Below, piece after piece: positions 27,161 through 38,500 of a stretch of 64,000 bases of DNA. The DNA is taken from positions 62,001-126,000 of the forward strand of contig JBKEEF010000020.1 of NCBI GenBank assembly GCA_047975765.1, given 5' to 3'. How positions within the stretch are numbered: position 1 is the stretch's first letter; each line of letters begins with the position of its first letter. A program made the position numbers and the translations under genes. The stretch comes from JAQWBS01 sp047975765 (lineage in GTDB: Bacteria; Pseudomonadota; Alphaproteobacteria; RF32; CAG-239). The notes below the pieces were generated by a model. The model was not told the DNA's origin. It worked only from the letters and a program-made list of their open reading frames with translations, and searched no databases.

Positions 27161-28189
27161 TTATTCTTCATCAGCAGCAGTTTCATCACCACCAATCATA
27201 TCAACAGTGATATGTCCAGCATCTGCTCTGATCTTATTTTCAATTTCATCGGCTACTTCTGGATGTTCTTTCAAGAAAGTTTTTGCATTTTCACGTCCTT
27301 GTCCAAGTTTTTCTCCATTGTATGAGAACCAAGCACCTGCTTTTTCAACAATCCCAGCTTTTACACCAAGGTCAACAAGTTCACCATTTTTAGAAATTCC
27401 TTCACCATACATGATATCAAAATCAACAACTCGGAAAGGAGGCGCAACTTTGTTTTTCACGATTTTCACTCTTGTTTGATTTCCGATGACATTTTCTTTT
27501 TCTTTGATAGAACCAACTCTTCTGATGTCAATACGAACAGAAGCATAAAACTTAAGTGCATTACCACCTGTTGTTGTTTCTGGGCTACCAAACATCACAC
27601 CAATTTTCATACGAATTTGGTTGATGAAGATAACAAGGGTGTTAGAGCGAGAAATTGTTGATGTCAATTTTCTCAAAGCCTGAGACATAAGTCTTGCTTG
27701 AAGACCCATGTGACTATCGCCCATTTCACCTTCCAATTCTGCCTTAGGAACAAGTGCTGCAACGGAGTCAACGACCAAAACATCAATCGCACCGGAGCGA
27801 ACGAGAGTATCGGCAATTTCCAAAGCTTGTTCACCAGCATCTGGTTGAGAAACAAGAAGGTTTTCAATATCTACACCAATTTTTTTAGCATAAGCAGGAT
27901 CAAGAGCATGTTCCGCATCGACGAAAGCACAAGTACCGCCTTTTTTCTGAGCTTGAGCCACAACACTCAAAGCTAATGTTGTTTTACCTGAGCTTTCAGG
28001 TCCATAAATTTCAACAATTCTTCCTTTTGGAAGTCCACCAATTCCGAGTGCGATATCAACACCAAGTGAACCTGTTGAAATTGCTTCAACATCCATATGT
28101 TGATTTTGACCAAGTCTCATAATTGAGCCTTTTCCAAAAGCTCTTTCAATCTGACTGAGTGCGGCGTCTAAGGCTTTATCTTTTTCCAT
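27161..28189 (-). CDS. recA: RecA recombinase
   Basis: 342 residues. Walker [13 protein letters not shown], Walker [12 protein letters not shown], the L2/[30 protein letters not shown] block and the C-terminal acidic tail ([12 protein letters not shown]) are all present, with the usual length. It forms filaments on single-stranded DNA for strand exchange and triggers LexA self-cleavage. A GTTCTT...AAGAAC inverted repeat lies about 60 bp upstream. The gene follows yihY on the same strand, separated by 74 bp. Confidence 0.98.
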   Translation of the reverse strand: MEKDKALDAALSQIERAFGKGSIMRLGQNQHMDVEAISTGSLGVDIALGIGGLPKGRIVEIYGPESSGKTTLALSVVAQAQKKGGTCAFVDAEHALDPAYAKKIGVDIENLLVSQPDAGEQALEIADTLVRSGAIDVLVVDSVAALVPKAELEGEMGDSHMGLQARLMSQALRKLTSTISRSNTLVIFINQIRMKIGVMFGSPETTTGGNALKFYASVRIDIRRVGSIKEKENVIGNQTRVKIVKNKVAPPFRVVDFDIMYGEGISKNGELVDLGVKAGIVEKAGAWFSYNGEKLGQGRENAKTFLKEHPEVADEIENKIRADAGHITVDMIGGDETAADEE

Positions 28190-28247
28190 TTAGTTACTCT
28201 CTTTTTCTTGTTGTTTGTTCAAATTAAATTTAATATGTACTAGTTTT

Positions 28248-28264
28248 GTTCTTTTTGCAAGAAC
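28248..28264 (-). promoter_or_regulatory. GTTCTT-N5-AAGAAC inverted repeat upstream of recA
   Basis: A 17-nt inverted repeat with 6-bp arms in the recA upstream region. It contains the GTTC half-site used in alphaproteobacterial SOS boxes, but the classical box is a GTTC-N7-GTTC direct repeat, so LexA binding is uncertain. Confidence 0.25.
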
Positions 28265-29244
28265 TATTTTTTATTATAGTTATTATTTCTTCTGTTGTTG
28301 TTTCCTCTATAGTTCTTGTCATCATATTTTCTGCCATTTCGACGATAATTATTTCTATTATCTCCATTGTTCTCACGGTTATTTTCTTTGTTACTTCTGA
28401 ATTCATCCAAAGAAGCGGTGAGAATTGCACCAAACATCACAATTGCCCAAGAAAGATACATCCATACCAAAAGCAATGGAATCGTTGCAAGTGCACCATA
28501 AAGCGTTTTATAAGTTGCACCACTGAGGAGAATTGAGCCAACCCCAGAACGAAGAATGCCAAATAGAATAACTGTTGTGACAGCTCCCCAAAATGCGCTA
28601 AACAAATTTACCTTCTTATTTGGAACAAGCATATAAACAGCTATGAGCAAAACGACAGTTAGAGAAGCAGGGATAAGGCTGCTCACAAGCATTTTAAGTG
28701 ATCCTGCATTATCTTCTACAAGACTACTAATTGCATAGAGGTAACCACGCATTGAAAATGCAGCGCCTAGCAAGAGTGGTCCTAATGTAATGATTGTCCA
28801 ATAGAGTGTGATTTTTGTTGTGAATCTTCTTGGCTTGTTGACCTTGAAGATGAAATTGAAAGTGTTTTCGATTGTTGAAAGAAGCATAATTGCTGTAACC
28901 GTAATACCAACCACACCAATTGTTGTTAATTTTGCACTTGCACTAATGAACTGGTCGAAATATTCTTTGACCTCTTCGCCTGTACCTGGAAGGAAATTAT
29001 GCACAATGAATTCTTGGATTTGAATTTTTGCATCTGCGAACATTGGAAAAGCAGCAAAAATTGCTAAACCAATAGCAAATAGAGGGACAAGCGCAAGTAG
29101 GGAAGTGTAGCTCAAAGCAGAAGCCACTCTGAAGATGGCGTCACTCTTAATTCTCTTGTTGAGGAATAAAAAGAATTCAATGCTTGTGGAAATTTTATCT
29201 TTGGCAGATTGCTTGACCTCTGCCAGCTTATTTTTCAAATACAT
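28264..29244 (-). CDS. YihY/UPF0761 family inner-membrane protein with Asn/Arg-rich tail
   Basis: 326 residues from ATG 29244; TTG 29259 is possible but less likely. Six membrane helices with the family blocks ALSYTSLLALVPLFAIGLAIF, TTKITLYWTIITLGPLL, LVPNKKVNLFSAFWGAVTTVILFG and YGALATIPLLLVWMYLSWAIVMFGA. The last ~45 residues are a low-complexity tail of Asn, Arg, Lys and Tyr, probably cytoplasmic and disordered. The family was once called RNase BN, but that activity belongs to another gene; its real role is unknown. Confidence 0.88.
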   Translation of the reverse strand: MYLKNKLAEVKQSAKDKISTSIEFFLFLNKRIKSDAIFRVASALSYTSLLALVPLFAIGLAIFAAFPMFADAKIQIQEFIVHNFLPGTGEEVKEYFDQFISASAKLTTIGVVGITVTAIMLLSTIENTFNFIFKVNKPRRFTTKITLYWTIITLGPLLLGAAFSMRGYLYAISSLVEDNAGSLKMLVSSLIPASLTVVLLIAVYMLVPNKKVNLFSAFWGAVTTVILFGILRSGVGSILLSGATYKTLYGALATIPLLLVWMYLSWAIVMFGAILTASLDEFRSNKENNRENNGDNRNNYRRNGRKYDDKNYRGNNNRRNNNYNKK

Positions 29245-29431
29245 GTCTATCTCTTTCAAAAAATTGTTTACAAAACGTATTTATTTAGATAAATAGTCAA
29301 CTTAAGATGATTAGACCTGTCTTGAGGAGAAAAGTAAACCACTTTGTTGGTTTTTCACCAAGATTTTTGTTTTACTTTTAAGATTGGTTTGAGCTTATTA
29401 TCTTAATAGAAATAATATAAGGAAAATAAAT

Positions 29432-30259
29432 ATGACAGCATATAAGCCGCTTATGGAAGGTAAAAAAGGTTTGATTATGGGACTTGCTAATGACAAGTCT
29501 ATTGCTTGGGGAATTGCACAAGCTTTGAACGAACAAGGCGCTCAAATTGCAATCTCTTACCAAAATGAAGCTTTGGAAAAAAGAGTTCAACCTTTGTCTG
29601 AGCAACTTGCTCACAACCCAATCCTTATCAAATGCGATGTTACTGATTCAGCTTCTGTTGAAGCTTGTTTCAAAGAGTTGGGCGAAAAATGGGGCAAAAT
29701 TGACTTTGTTGTTCACGCTATTGCCTTTTCTGACAAAAATGAACTTAAAGGTCGCACAATTGACACAACTTTGGCGAACTTCACAAACACAATGCATATT
29801 TCTTGTTTCTCTTTCTTGGAAACTTGTAAACACGCTTCAGAAATTATGAACGAAGGTGGTTCTATTATCACTTTGAGTTATTTGGGTGGAGAAAGAGTTC
29901 TTCCAAACTACAACATTATGGGTGTGGCAAAAGCAGCTCTTGAAGCTTCTGTTCGTTATGCCGCTGTTGATATGGGTAAGCAAGGTGTTCGTGTTAATGC
30001 GATTTCTGCTGGTCCTATCAAAACTTTGGCAGCATCTGGTATTGGTGATTTCAGAAAAATCTTGCGTTGGAATGAACTTAATGCACCACTTCGCAAGAAT
30101 GTGACACAAGAAGAAGTTGGTTCTATGGCGATGAGTTTGCTTTCACCTCTTGGTCTTGGTGTTACTGGTGAAGTTTTGCACGTTGATGCTGGTTATCATG
30201 CGATTGCAATGCTTGACTTGGATAATGCTCATGAAACAGCTAAGATGTTAGCTGACTAA
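29432..30259 (+). CDS. fabI: Enoyl-[acyl-carrier-protein] reductase (NADH), FabI
   Basis: 275 residues. The nucleotide-binding start KKGLIMGLANDKSIAWGIA is characteristic of FabI (short-chain dehydrogenase fold). The block FVVHAIAFSD and the active-site region TLSYLGGERVLPNYNIMGVAKAALEASVRY, with the Tyr and Lys of the Y-x6-K motif, are present. It catalyses the last step of fatty-acid elongation. GGAAAATAA precedes the ATG. It has its own terminator, which also marks the start of the sppA transcript leader. Confidence 0.96.
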   Translation: MTAYKPLMEGKKGLIMGLANDKSIAWGIAQALNEQGAQIAISYQNEALEKRVQPLSEQLAHNPILIKCDVTDSASVEACFKELGEKWGKIDFVVHAIAFSDKNELKGRTIDTTLANFTNTMHISCFSFLETCKHASEIMNEGGSIITLSYLGGERVLPNYNIMGVAKAALEASVRYAAVDMGKQGVRVNAISAGPIKTLAASGIGDFRKILRWNELNAPLRKNVTQEEVGSMAMSLLSPLGLGVTGEVLHVDAGYHAIAMLDLDNAHETAKMLAD

Positions 30260-30301
30260 ACACAAAATTGTCTTGAGTTTTACTCAGTATGATTTTATAT
30301 T

Positions 30302-30332
30302 AAAGGCTGCTCATTTTGGGCAGTCTTTTTTT
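30302..30332 (+). terminator. fabI terminator
   Basis: AAAGGCTGC ... GCAGTCTTTTTTT hairpin. Its presence argues against the upstream GTG start of sppA. Confidence 0.7.
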
Positions 30333-30354
30333 GTTCTGTGCTAAGGCGGTTGAA

Positions 30355-32169
30355 ATGGAAGTTGTGACTAAAGAAAAAAAGGTAAAAAAGAGTTGGAAAA
30401 GAAAGCTTTTCATCAATTCTATGATATATAGTTTTGCTGTTTTTGGGTTGATGTTTCTTGTCCTTTTGGGCTCGCTTGTCAAGATGTTGAATTCTGGTGG
30501 CTCTCCTTTTAAGCCTGTGCCAGAAAAATCAATCTTAACGATTGATTTAGGAAGCATTTATCCTGAACTTCGTGGTGATGATTTCTTTAGTGCGGTTTCT
30601 GGTTTTTCTGGTGTTTCCTATTATGATTTGCTAAAGACCATTAGTATGGCAGCTTATGATGATAGAGTTAAGGTTCTGGTGGCAGATATTTCAAATGTAA
30701 ATCTTGGTGTTGCTCAAATTCAAAATTTGCGCCAAACGATTAAATCTTTTCGTTCGACTGGCAAAAAAGCTTACGTCTATTCCACTGGTTTTGGAAACTT
30801 TGGCGGTGGAACAGGAGCATATTATTTGGCTTCAGCATTTGATGAAATTTGGATGATGCCAAATTCTGAAATTGGAATTACGGGCATTAATATTGAAGTG
30901 CCATTTTTCAAAGAGCTACTCAATAAAATTGGTGTTGAACCAGAGTTTTTTACACGCTATGAATATAAAAATGCAGTAGCTTCTCTTACTGGTGACTCTT
31001 TTACAAAAGAACATAAAGAAGCTCTAGATGCACTTGGTAGTGGTTTATATGAAAATATATTAAACGAAATTTCAGAAGACAGAAAAATCCCTGTTGTTGG
31101 CTTGAAGGTTCTAGTTGATAGCGCACCTCTTTATGTTCGAACTGAAGTTGAGAATAAACTTATTGATAAAATTGCTTACAGATTTGAATTGATAGATGAA
31201 TTGAAAAAACAATATGCTGCTGAAGAGTTTTCGTTCAATTCATATGCTTCAAATATTGTTGATAATGACAAGACAAAGAAACTTTTGGCATATTTGGTTT
31301 TGGATGGTGTTATCAATTCTGGTATTAGTAAAAACGACTCTCTTAATGGGCAAAGTTCAATCGGTTCAAAGAGTGTTTTGAAACAAATTGAAGATATTTC
31401 TAAAGATGACAGAATCAAAGCTTTAGTTGTCCGTGTGAACAGCCCAGGAGGAAGTTATGTTGCTTCTAATGAAATTTGGAGAGCTTTGACCAGACTTAAA
31501 GAAACGAAGAAGATTCCAGTTGTTGTCTCAATGGGAGATTATGCTGCTTCAGGGGGATATTTTATTGCTCTTGCCGGAGATTATGTCTATGCTGAGCCAA
31601 CAACAATCACAGGTTCTATTGGGGTTCTAGGTGGAAAAGTTTCTTTGCAAAAACTTTGGGAAAAACTTGGTGTGAATTGGCAAAGTGTCCAATATGGTGA
31701 AAATGCATCAGCGTTGAGTTTGAATAAACCTTTCTCAGAAAAAGAAAAAGCACTATTTAATAAGTTTTTGGATAATAGTTATGTTGATTTCACTTCTAAG
31801 GTAGCGACTGAGAGAAAGATTGCTCTGGATGAAGTTGATAAATTGGCAAGAGGTCGTGTGTGGCTTGGAAGTTCTGCTAAAAAACTGAATTTAGTTGATG
31901 GCTTAGGTGGAATTGAAGCTTCTTTTTTAAAAGCTCGTGAACTTTCAAAGGTCGATAAGGAAGAACAATTTGGTGTGATTTATTATCCTAAGAAAAAAAC
32001 TTTCCAAGAACAAATTGCTGAATTTATGGGCGGAGAAGTTTCTGCTGAGGCATCAAGGGTGAAAATAAATGAGGTATTATTTGATTTAGGAATTGATATT
32101 AGAGACTTAAATATGCTAAAACGTATGGAGTATGATACAATTTTAACTCCGATGAAAATATCTATGTAA
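30355..32169 (+). CDS. sppA: Signal peptide peptidase SppA, 67-kDa type
   Basis: 604 residues from ATG 30355, chosen because AAGGCGG lies 6 nt upstream and the earlier GTG lies in a terminator. One N-terminal membrane anchor (about residues 20-42). Two tandem Clp/crotonase-like protease domains, as in E. coli-type SppA: the N-terminal one provides the catalytic Lys (TRYEYKNAVASLT) and the C-terminal one the nucleophilic Ser (MGDYAASGGYFIAL). It degrades cleaved signal peptides in the inner membrane. gatC starts 16 bp downstream, so read-through into gatCAB is likely. Confidence 0.93.
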   Translation: MEVVTKEKKVKKSWKRKLFINSMIYSFAVFGLMFLVLLGSLVKMLNSGGSPFKPVPEKSILTIDLGSIYPELRGDDFFSAVSGFSGVSYYDLLKTISMAAYDDRVKVLVADISNVNLGVAQIQNLRQTIKSFRSTGKKAYVYSTGFGNFGGGTGAYYLASAFDEIWMMPNSEIGITGINIEVPFFKELLNKIGVEPEFFTRYEYKNAVASLTGDSFTKEHKEALDALGSGLYENILNEISEDRKIPVVGLKVLVDSAPLYVRTEVENKLIDKIAYRFELIDELKKQYAAEEFSFNSYASNIVDNDKTKKLLAYLVLDGVINSGISKNDSLNGQSSIGSKSVLKQIEDISKDDRIKALVVRVNSPGGSYVASNEIWRALTRLKETKKIPVVVSMGDYAASGGYFIALAGDYVYAEPTTITGSIGVLGGKVSLQKLWEKLGVNWQSVQYGENASALSLNKPFSEKEKALFNKFLDNSYVDFTSKVATERKIALDEVDKLARGRVWLGSSAKKLNLVDGLGGIEASFLKARELSKVDKEEQFGVIYYPKKKTFQEQIAEFMGGEVSAEASRVKINEVLFDLGIDIRDLNMLKRMEYDTILTPMKISM

Positions 32170-32185
32170 AAATGAGGAAATGAGA

Positions 32186-32476
32186 ATGAAAATTGATACG
32201 GAAACTGTGAAGAAAATTGCGTTTTTATCCAGACTTAATGTGGATGAAACGATTGAAGATACAAAGAAAGATTTTGATAATATTTTTGCAATGATTGAGC
32301 AGTTTAACGAAGTCAATACACAAGATGTCCAGCCTTTAACATCTGTTAATGATGCAAATTTGATTTGCCGTAAAGATGAGGTAACAGCAGGGAATAATCC
32401 TAAGCAAGTGCTTGCAAATGCTCCAGAGCAAGAATATGGCTATTTTGTTGTGCCTAAAGTTGTTGATGTTGAATAG
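32186..32476 (+). CDS. gatC: Asp/Glu-tRNA(Asn/Gln) amidotransferase subunit C
   Basis: 96 residues from MKIDTETVKKIAFLSRLNVDE; the earlier ATG at 32180 adds only two residues. The GatC signature (F.NI..MIEQFNEVNT.DVQPL) is present. GatC stabilises the GatAB complex that converts Glu-tRNAGln and/or Asp-tRNAAsn to the amidated form. It starts the gatC-gatA-gatB unit, with gatA 15 bp downstream. Confidence 0.93.
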   Translation: MKIDTETVKKIAFLSRLNVDETIEDTKKDFDNIFAMIEQFNEVNTQDVQPLTSVNDANLICRKDEVTAGNNPKQVLANAPEQEYGYFVVPKVVDVE

Positions 32477-32491
32477 ATAGGATATTTGAAA

Positions 32492-33946
32492 ATGAGTAAA
32501 TTAAATAAATTGACAATCGCAGAAACCTTGAAGGGTTTAGCAAAAAAAGAATTTTCTAGTGTGGAAGTGGCAAAATCTTATTTGGATGAGATGAAAAACA
32601 GAAAAAATTTGAATGCTTTTGTTTTAGAAACTGAAGAAATTGCTTTGGCACAAGCTCAAAAATCTGATGAAAAATATGCTAATGGAACACAAGGTAAAAT
32701 TGAAGGTATTCCTCTCGGTATCAAAGATTTATATTGCACAAAAGGTATTCGTACCACAGCTTGTTCTAAAATTTTAGAGAACTTTGTTCCTGAATATGAG
32801 TCAACTGTGACACAAAAGCTTCTTGATGGTGGTGCTTCTTTCTTAGGTAAACTTAATATGGATGAGTTTGCAATGGGTGGAAGTAATGAAACAAGCAAGT
32901 TTGGTCCAGTTATCAATCCATGGAAAGAAGAATTGAAACTTGTGGCTGGAGGCTCTTCTGGTGGTTCTGCAGCTGCTGTGGCTGCAAATATGTGTGCTGC
33001 TGCAACAGGAAGTGACACAGGTGGATCAATTCGTCAGCCGTCGGCATATTGTGGTATCACGGGTATTAAGCCAACTTATGGTCGTTGCTCACGTTATGGT
33101 ATGATTGCATTTGCTTCTTCGCTTGATCAAGCAGGAATTATGGCAAAAGACGTTCGTGATAGTGCTATCCTTTTGGAAACAATTTCTGGATATGATACAA
33201 AAGATTCAACTTCCACAAAAATTGATGTGCCAAACTTTGAAGCATTCTTGGGACAAGATGTGAAAGGTTTGAGAATTGGTATCCCTAAAGAATATCGCCC
33301 ACAAGGCTTGAATGAAGAAATTTCAAAATTTTGGGATATGGGAATTGAAATGCTCAAGCGCAGAGGAGCTGAAATTGTGAATATTTCTTTGCCTCATACA
33401 AACTATGCGCTTGGAACATACTACACCATTGCACCTGCTGAAGCTTCTTCTAACCTCGCTCGTTATGATGGGATTAGATATGGCACAAGAGTTGATGGTG
33501 ATGGATTGGACAATCTTTATATCAATACTCGCACACAAGGTTTTGGTAAAGAAGTTAAACGTCGTATTATGATTGGAACATACGTTCTTTCTTCTGGCTA
33601 CTATGATGCTTATTATTTGAAAGCACAAAAAGTTCGCCGTTTGGTGCGAGAAGATTTCATTAAAGCTTTTGATAAATGTGATGTGATTTTGACGACAACA
33701 ACACCAACACCTGCTTTTGCAATTGGTGATAAAACAATGAATGATGATCCAGTAAATATGTATCTCAATGATATTTTTACGGTTACAGCAAATTTGGCGG
33801 GGTTACCTGCAATGAGCTTGCCAATTGGTTTGTCTAAGGACGGCTTGCCTTTGGGCTTGCAATTGATTGGTCGTGCATTTGATGAGGCGACAATTTTCAA
33901 GACAGCTTATGCGCTTGAACAAGATGCAAAATTTGAGAGGAAATAG
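32492..33946 (+). CDS. gatA: Asp/Glu-tRNA(Asn/Gln) amidotransferase subunit A
   Basis: 484 residues. Amidase-signature enzyme: catalytic Lys in [14 protein letters not shown], the Ser-cisSer region [14 protein letters not shown] and [17 protein letters not shown]. It releases ammonia from glutamine for the transamidation carried out by GatB. AGGAT lies 8 nt before ATG 32492. gatB starts 4 bp after its stop. Confidence 0.97.
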   Translation: MSKLNKLTIAETLKGLAKKEFSSVEVAKSYLDEMKNRKNLNAFVLETEEIALAQAQKSDEKYANGTQGKIEGIPLGIKDLYCTKGIRTTACSKILENFVPEYESTVTQKLLDGGASFLGKLNMDEFAMGGSNETSKFGPVINPWKEELKLVAGGSSGGSAAAVAANMCAAATGSDTGGSIRQPSAYCGITGIKPTYGRCSRYGMIAFASSLDQAGIMAKDVRDSAILLETISGYDTKDSTSTKIDVPNFEAFLGQDVKGLRIGIPKEYRPQGLNEEISKFWDMGIEMLKRRGAEIVNISLPHTNYALGTYYTIAPAEASSNLARYDGIRYGTRVDGDGLDNLYINTRTQGFGKEVKRRIMIGTYVLSSGYYDAYYLKAQKVRRLVREDFIKAFDKCDVILTTTTPTPAFAIGDKTMNDDPVNMYLNDIFTVTANLAGLPAMSLPIGLSKDGLPLGLQLIGRAFDEATIFKTAYALEQDAKFERK

Positions 33947-33950
33947 GACA

Positions 33951-35411
33951 ATGAGTGGATATATTATTGAAACACCAAAAGGTAAATGGGAAGTTATTTG
34001 TGGTTTGGAAATTCACTGTCAGATTATCTCAAAATCTAAAATGTTTAGTGGGGCTTCTACCAATTTTGGAGATGAACCAAACCATAATGTAGCATTTCTG
34101 GATGCAGGTATGCCAGGGATGTTGCCAACGCTTAATGAGCAATGTGTTCATCAGGCAGTTAAAACAGGTTTGGGTTTGAATGCAAAAATCAATGAATATT
34201 CTGAATTTGCACGTAAAAACTACTTTTACGCAGACTTGCCTTTAGGTTATCAAATTTCTCAGTTTGCTTATCCAATTGTGGGTGAGGGAAGTTTAGAAAT
34301 TGAACTTGAAGACGGTAGCAAAAAAACAATTGGCATTGAAAGACTACATATTGAACAAGATGCAGGTAAGTCCATTCATGATATTGAACCAACTAAAAGT
34401 TTGATTGATTTGAACCGTGCTGGCGTTGGCTTGATGGAAATTGTAACAAAACCAGATTTTCGTTCGCCTGAAGAAGCGGGTGCATTCTTGAGAAAGCTTC
34501 GTTCACTCCTTCGTTATTTAGAAACTTGTGACGGAAATATGGATGAAGGATCAATGCGTTGTGATGTGAATGTTTCCGTTCGTCCAGTTGGTTCAAATGA
34601 ACTACGCCCACGTTGTGAAATGAAAAACGTTAATAGTGTTCGTTTTGTGATGCAAGCGATTGAAGCTGAATCAAAACGTCATGTTGAAGTTTATGAAAAT
34701 GGTGGGCAAATTGAACAAGCAACACGTCAATATGATCCATTACATGATGTGACACATATGTTGCGTAAGAAAGAATTTGCGCATGACTATCGCTATTTTC
34801 CTGAACCAGACTTACTTCCACTTGTTTTGGAAACTGGATTAGTTGAAAAAATTAAATCTGAAATTCCAGAAATGCCAGATGTAAAAAAAGCTCGTTTCAT
34901 CAAGGAACTTGGCTTGACAGAATATGACGCAAGAGTGATTTGTGAAAGCAAAGAAGTTGCAGAATATTTTGAAGAAGCTTCTCAAGGTGTTGATGCTAAA
35001 AGAGTTGCAAACTGGCTGATTGGTGATGTGTTTGCTGTTTTGAATAAAAATGGATTGACGATTGCGAAAGCTCCAATTTCTGCGAAAAATTTGGGTAAGC
35101 TTGTTGATTTGATTTCAAAAGATGTTATCAGTGGTAAAATTGCAAAAGATGTTTTTGAGATAATGCTTGAAAATGACGCAGATCCAGAAAAAATTGTTGC
35201 TGAAAAAGGTTTGAAGCAAGAAACTGATGTAGCTTTTATTGAACAAACGGTTGATGAATTGATGATAAAACATCCAAGTGAAGTTGAAGCATACAAATCT
35301 GGTCGTAACAATCTGCTTGGTTTCTTTGTTGGACAAACTTTGAAAGCAACACAAGGTAAGGCAAATCCTGCAATTGTGAGCAAGATTGTTTCTGAAAAAT
35401 TGAGTAAGTAA
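33951..35411 (+). CDS. gatB: Asp/Glu-tRNA(Asn/Gln) amidotransferase subunit B
   Basis: 486 residues from MSGYIIETPKGKWEVICGLEIHCQ. The kinase/amidation core has GLEIH and NFGDEPNHNVAFLDAGMPGMLP, YFYADLPLGYQISQ, LNRAGVGLMEIVTKPDF and MRCDVNVSVRP. The C-terminal YqeY-like helical domain ends IVSKIVSEKLSK. It activates the misacylated tRNA and transfers ammonia from GatA. A much earlier in-frame start would overlap gatA by 80 bp and is rejected. Confidence 0.97.
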   Translation: MSGYIIETPKGKWEVICGLEIHCQIISKSKMFSGASTNFGDEPNHNVAFLDAGMPGMLPTLNEQCVHQAVKTGLGLNAKINEYSEFARKNYFYADLPLGYQISQFAYPIVGEGSLEIELEDGSKKTIGIERLHIEQDAGKSIHDIEPTKSLIDLNRAGVGLMEIVTKPDFRSPEEAGAFLRKLRSLLRYLETCDGNMDEGSMRCDVNVSVRPVGSNELRPRCEMKNVNSVRFVMQAIEAESKRHVEVYENGGQIEQATRQYDPLHDVTHMLRKKEFAHDYRYFPEPDLLPLVLETGLVEKIKSEIPEMPDVKKARFIKELGLTEYDARVICESKEVAEYFEEASQGVDAKRVANWLIGDVFAVLNKNGLTIAKAPISAKNLGKLVDLISKDVISGKIAKDVFEIMLENDADPEKIVAEKGLKQETDVAFIEQTVDELMIKHPSEVEAYKSGRNNLLGFFVGQTLKATQGKANPAIVSKIVSEKLSK

Positions 35412-35427
35412 TCAATTAGATAAAAAG

Positions 35428-35466
35428 AAGTCCTTCCTATACTTAAGTACAGGAGGGCTTTTTTTT
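35428..35466 (+). terminator. gatCAB terminator
   Basis: AGTCCTTCCT ... AGGAGGGCTTTTTTTT hairpin with T-run. Confidence 0.82.
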
Positions 35467-35519
35467 GATTTTTAAAAAAAAGCAATTACCTAAATATATA
35501 TTTATTTGAGGTGATTGAG

Positions 35520-38500
35520 ATGAAATTTTTAAGATTTATATTACTTTTTCTCATTGTTTTTATCCGTCCTGTTTTAGCAGATCAACTGTTTATCGGCAGT
35601 GATACAAATATTGTTGATGGATATTATTCTGGCAATGCTAGTTCAGGAGGATATCAATGTGGTATTTGTGTCACATCAAATAATTCCGGTCAACCTTGGG
35701 ATGTTGCTGTTACGGGAAATATCAATGCTTATTATAACAGGGCAAATCTTTGGGTTAGCAGTTCTGGAAATGCTTATTTTTATTCTTCAGATAGTAACAA
35801 ACAATTGATATTACACCTTAGTATGAGTGAGGGAGATGCAGGAATAAATAATGAAGGGGGAAAGCTTGAAATTGATGGAGGAACAGCGGGAGGCCAGATT
35901 TTTGTTGGAAATGTATCTTATTCAAATGCGATTGGTTTAGAAAATTTTTCCTCAGGTGGTAACACACTTATTAAAAATATGGATATATATGCCGATAGCT
36001 CTTCTGCTAGTAGCACTTATGCGATTGGTGTAAATAATCAGGCAAAATATAGATTTTGGAGTGATATGGATAATACCTTTTCATTCAATAAAAATTATTC
36101 AAAAGGTTGGGTTGCTGGTCTTTATTCAGCATCAAGGGCAAGTGCACCAACAGCTGAATTTGAATTTATTGGGATGAATTTAAGTTTTCAGGATAATTAT
36201 GCTGTGGGTGGAAATAATTATGGTATTGCGACAGCAGATTTGGATTTATTTGGAACGGAAAGTGGAAACGTATATAACTACAGTTATAATGAAGCTTCAA
36301 ATATTGCTTCAGCACTTTATGTGTGGAGTGGTGGCAGTGATATTAATATCAAAAATATGGATATTATTATTGAAGAAAATAAGGGAGCTAGGTTTGCGGG
36401 TATCTTTTTGGGAACTGATGGCTCATTGAATATTGAAGGAAATGCCAATTCAGGACAAGTTTCTTTCATAAACAATAAAGCTCTTTCTAGTGACTTTGTC
36501 GGAGTTTATGCTTTGGCAAACACAAATGTATCATTTCAGAATGTTGATGTTTTAATCAATAAAAATTCCTCCATTGGGACATCAGCAGGGTTTCGTTTTG
36601 AAAATGGAGCTGCAATAAGTAGTAATGAAGCAAGTAATAGAAAAATTGAAATATCTGAAAATGAGTCTCAATCTGCCTTTTATGCTTTTTATACAGAAAA
36701 GAATTTAAGCCTTACAAATATGGATTTGATAATTAAAAATAATTCATCTTTGTATGGTGATTCAATAGGTATATTTGCGAATGGATCTGTTTCACTGACT
36801 TCATTGTCTAAGGGGATTATAGATGTTAGTCAATTGGACTATTTTTTATATGCATCAAATGCAAGTATCAATGTAATTGAAAATTATAATGTTTCGCTTA
36901 AAGATGTAGAGCTGTTTGCTTTTTTACGCAATAGTTCAAGTTTAAATGTTAAGTCATCAAATGTAGTGTTTCAAGACAGTGGTGGTATCTTGGTTGATAA
37001 ATCTTCAATGATAATTCCATCTATTAAGTTTGAAGATAGTTTTCTTGATGCAAACGGTGGCTTTTTTTTGAAAGCTACTACGGGGTCAGAAGCTGATATT
37101 GAACTTAATAATTCTCAGGTTTTTGGAAGGATAGTTGATGGAGAACGTGGTGTTATCAATTATTCCTTATTCAATAACAGTCTTTGGCAAGCAAGAAGTT
37201 CTGCTGTTATAAGTCGTTTTGTTTTGGATAATTCTACAGTGGATTTAACTTCATTAAACGGAAATAATGTTCTCAAAGTGGAAAATTATACCGCTACAAA
37301 TGGGAAAATTAAGCTTAAGTCATTTCTCAATAGCGCTGGAGATAAGAGTGATAAACTTGTTGTAACCCAAAGTTCGTCAGGAAATACAGTGCTTTATATT
37401 GATGCTGTTGCCGAAAATGAAAGTCGATCAGGTAAAAATGATGGTGTTCTTGTTGTGGAACAAGATGGAGCAAGCGCTTCAGCTGACTTCACTTTATATG
37501 GAGGAGTGATTGATAGTGGGCTTTATGAATATACTTTGCAGAAAGGAGATTTGGATGGTAATGGCGATAACTACTATCTAAGAGCACAAGATTCATCTGG
37601 TGGTTCAGGAGGGCTTTCACCTGTTGCGAAGACATCTCTTGATGTTCCTTCAGTTCACCTTTCTGCAATTAAGTTTGGAATGAATGAACTTAGAAAGAGA
37701 TTAGGTGAATTAAGAGAGGTTTCTCCAAGTTCAAAAGAAGGTGCTTGGGTCAGAACTTATGCAAAGAAAGTTGAACTTGATGATCATGCAAAGGTAAAAA
37801 TGGATTTGTATGGTTTTGAATCTGGCTATGATTATAATGTGTATTCTTCCTATGGAAATAAATATTACATTGGAGGAATGTTCGGATATTTATATACAGG
37901 TGATATCAAAATTGAACAACATAATAATAAAGAGGGAAGCGGAAAAATTAAAACTCCTAACTTTGGTGCTTATGGAACTTGGTTAGGTAATGAGGGATAT
38001 TTTGCAGATGTGTCTTTGCGATATTTTCTTTCTGATATGAATGTTAAAAACAAGAGTTCGCAAGAAACTGATGTCTCATATGAATCAAATAGAAATTATT
38101 TTGCTGGGGAGGCTGAATTTGGAAAGCGTTGGAATTATGCTTTGAATTCTAAAGAACAGTTCGTTTTTGAACCTAAAGCGGTTTTGGCTTATATCTATTC
38201 AAAGGGTGGGCATTCTAAAAATAAGAATGGTATTATGGCTAGATATAGCGAAACAACAAGTAAGATTTTCAAAAATGCAATCACGATTTACTATCAAAAT
38301 AAAATGGATAATGGTCTTTTCCTCGAGCCTTTCATCCAATTAGGTTTTGCGCATGATTTTGATGGAAAAAGTACAATGTCGTTTAGCGAAGTTGAAATAG
38401 ATTCTTCTGCCGGTGGAACAACAGTTGAATTTGGTGGTGGTTTGAATGCAAAAATTGACAGTCGTTGGAGCTTATATTCAGATATAATGTATGAAACTGG

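Noticed and set aside
28248..28264. Classical alphaproteobacterial SOS box at recA
   Set aside because: The site is an inverted repeat, not GTTC-N7-GTTC; kept only as a weak regulatory candidate.
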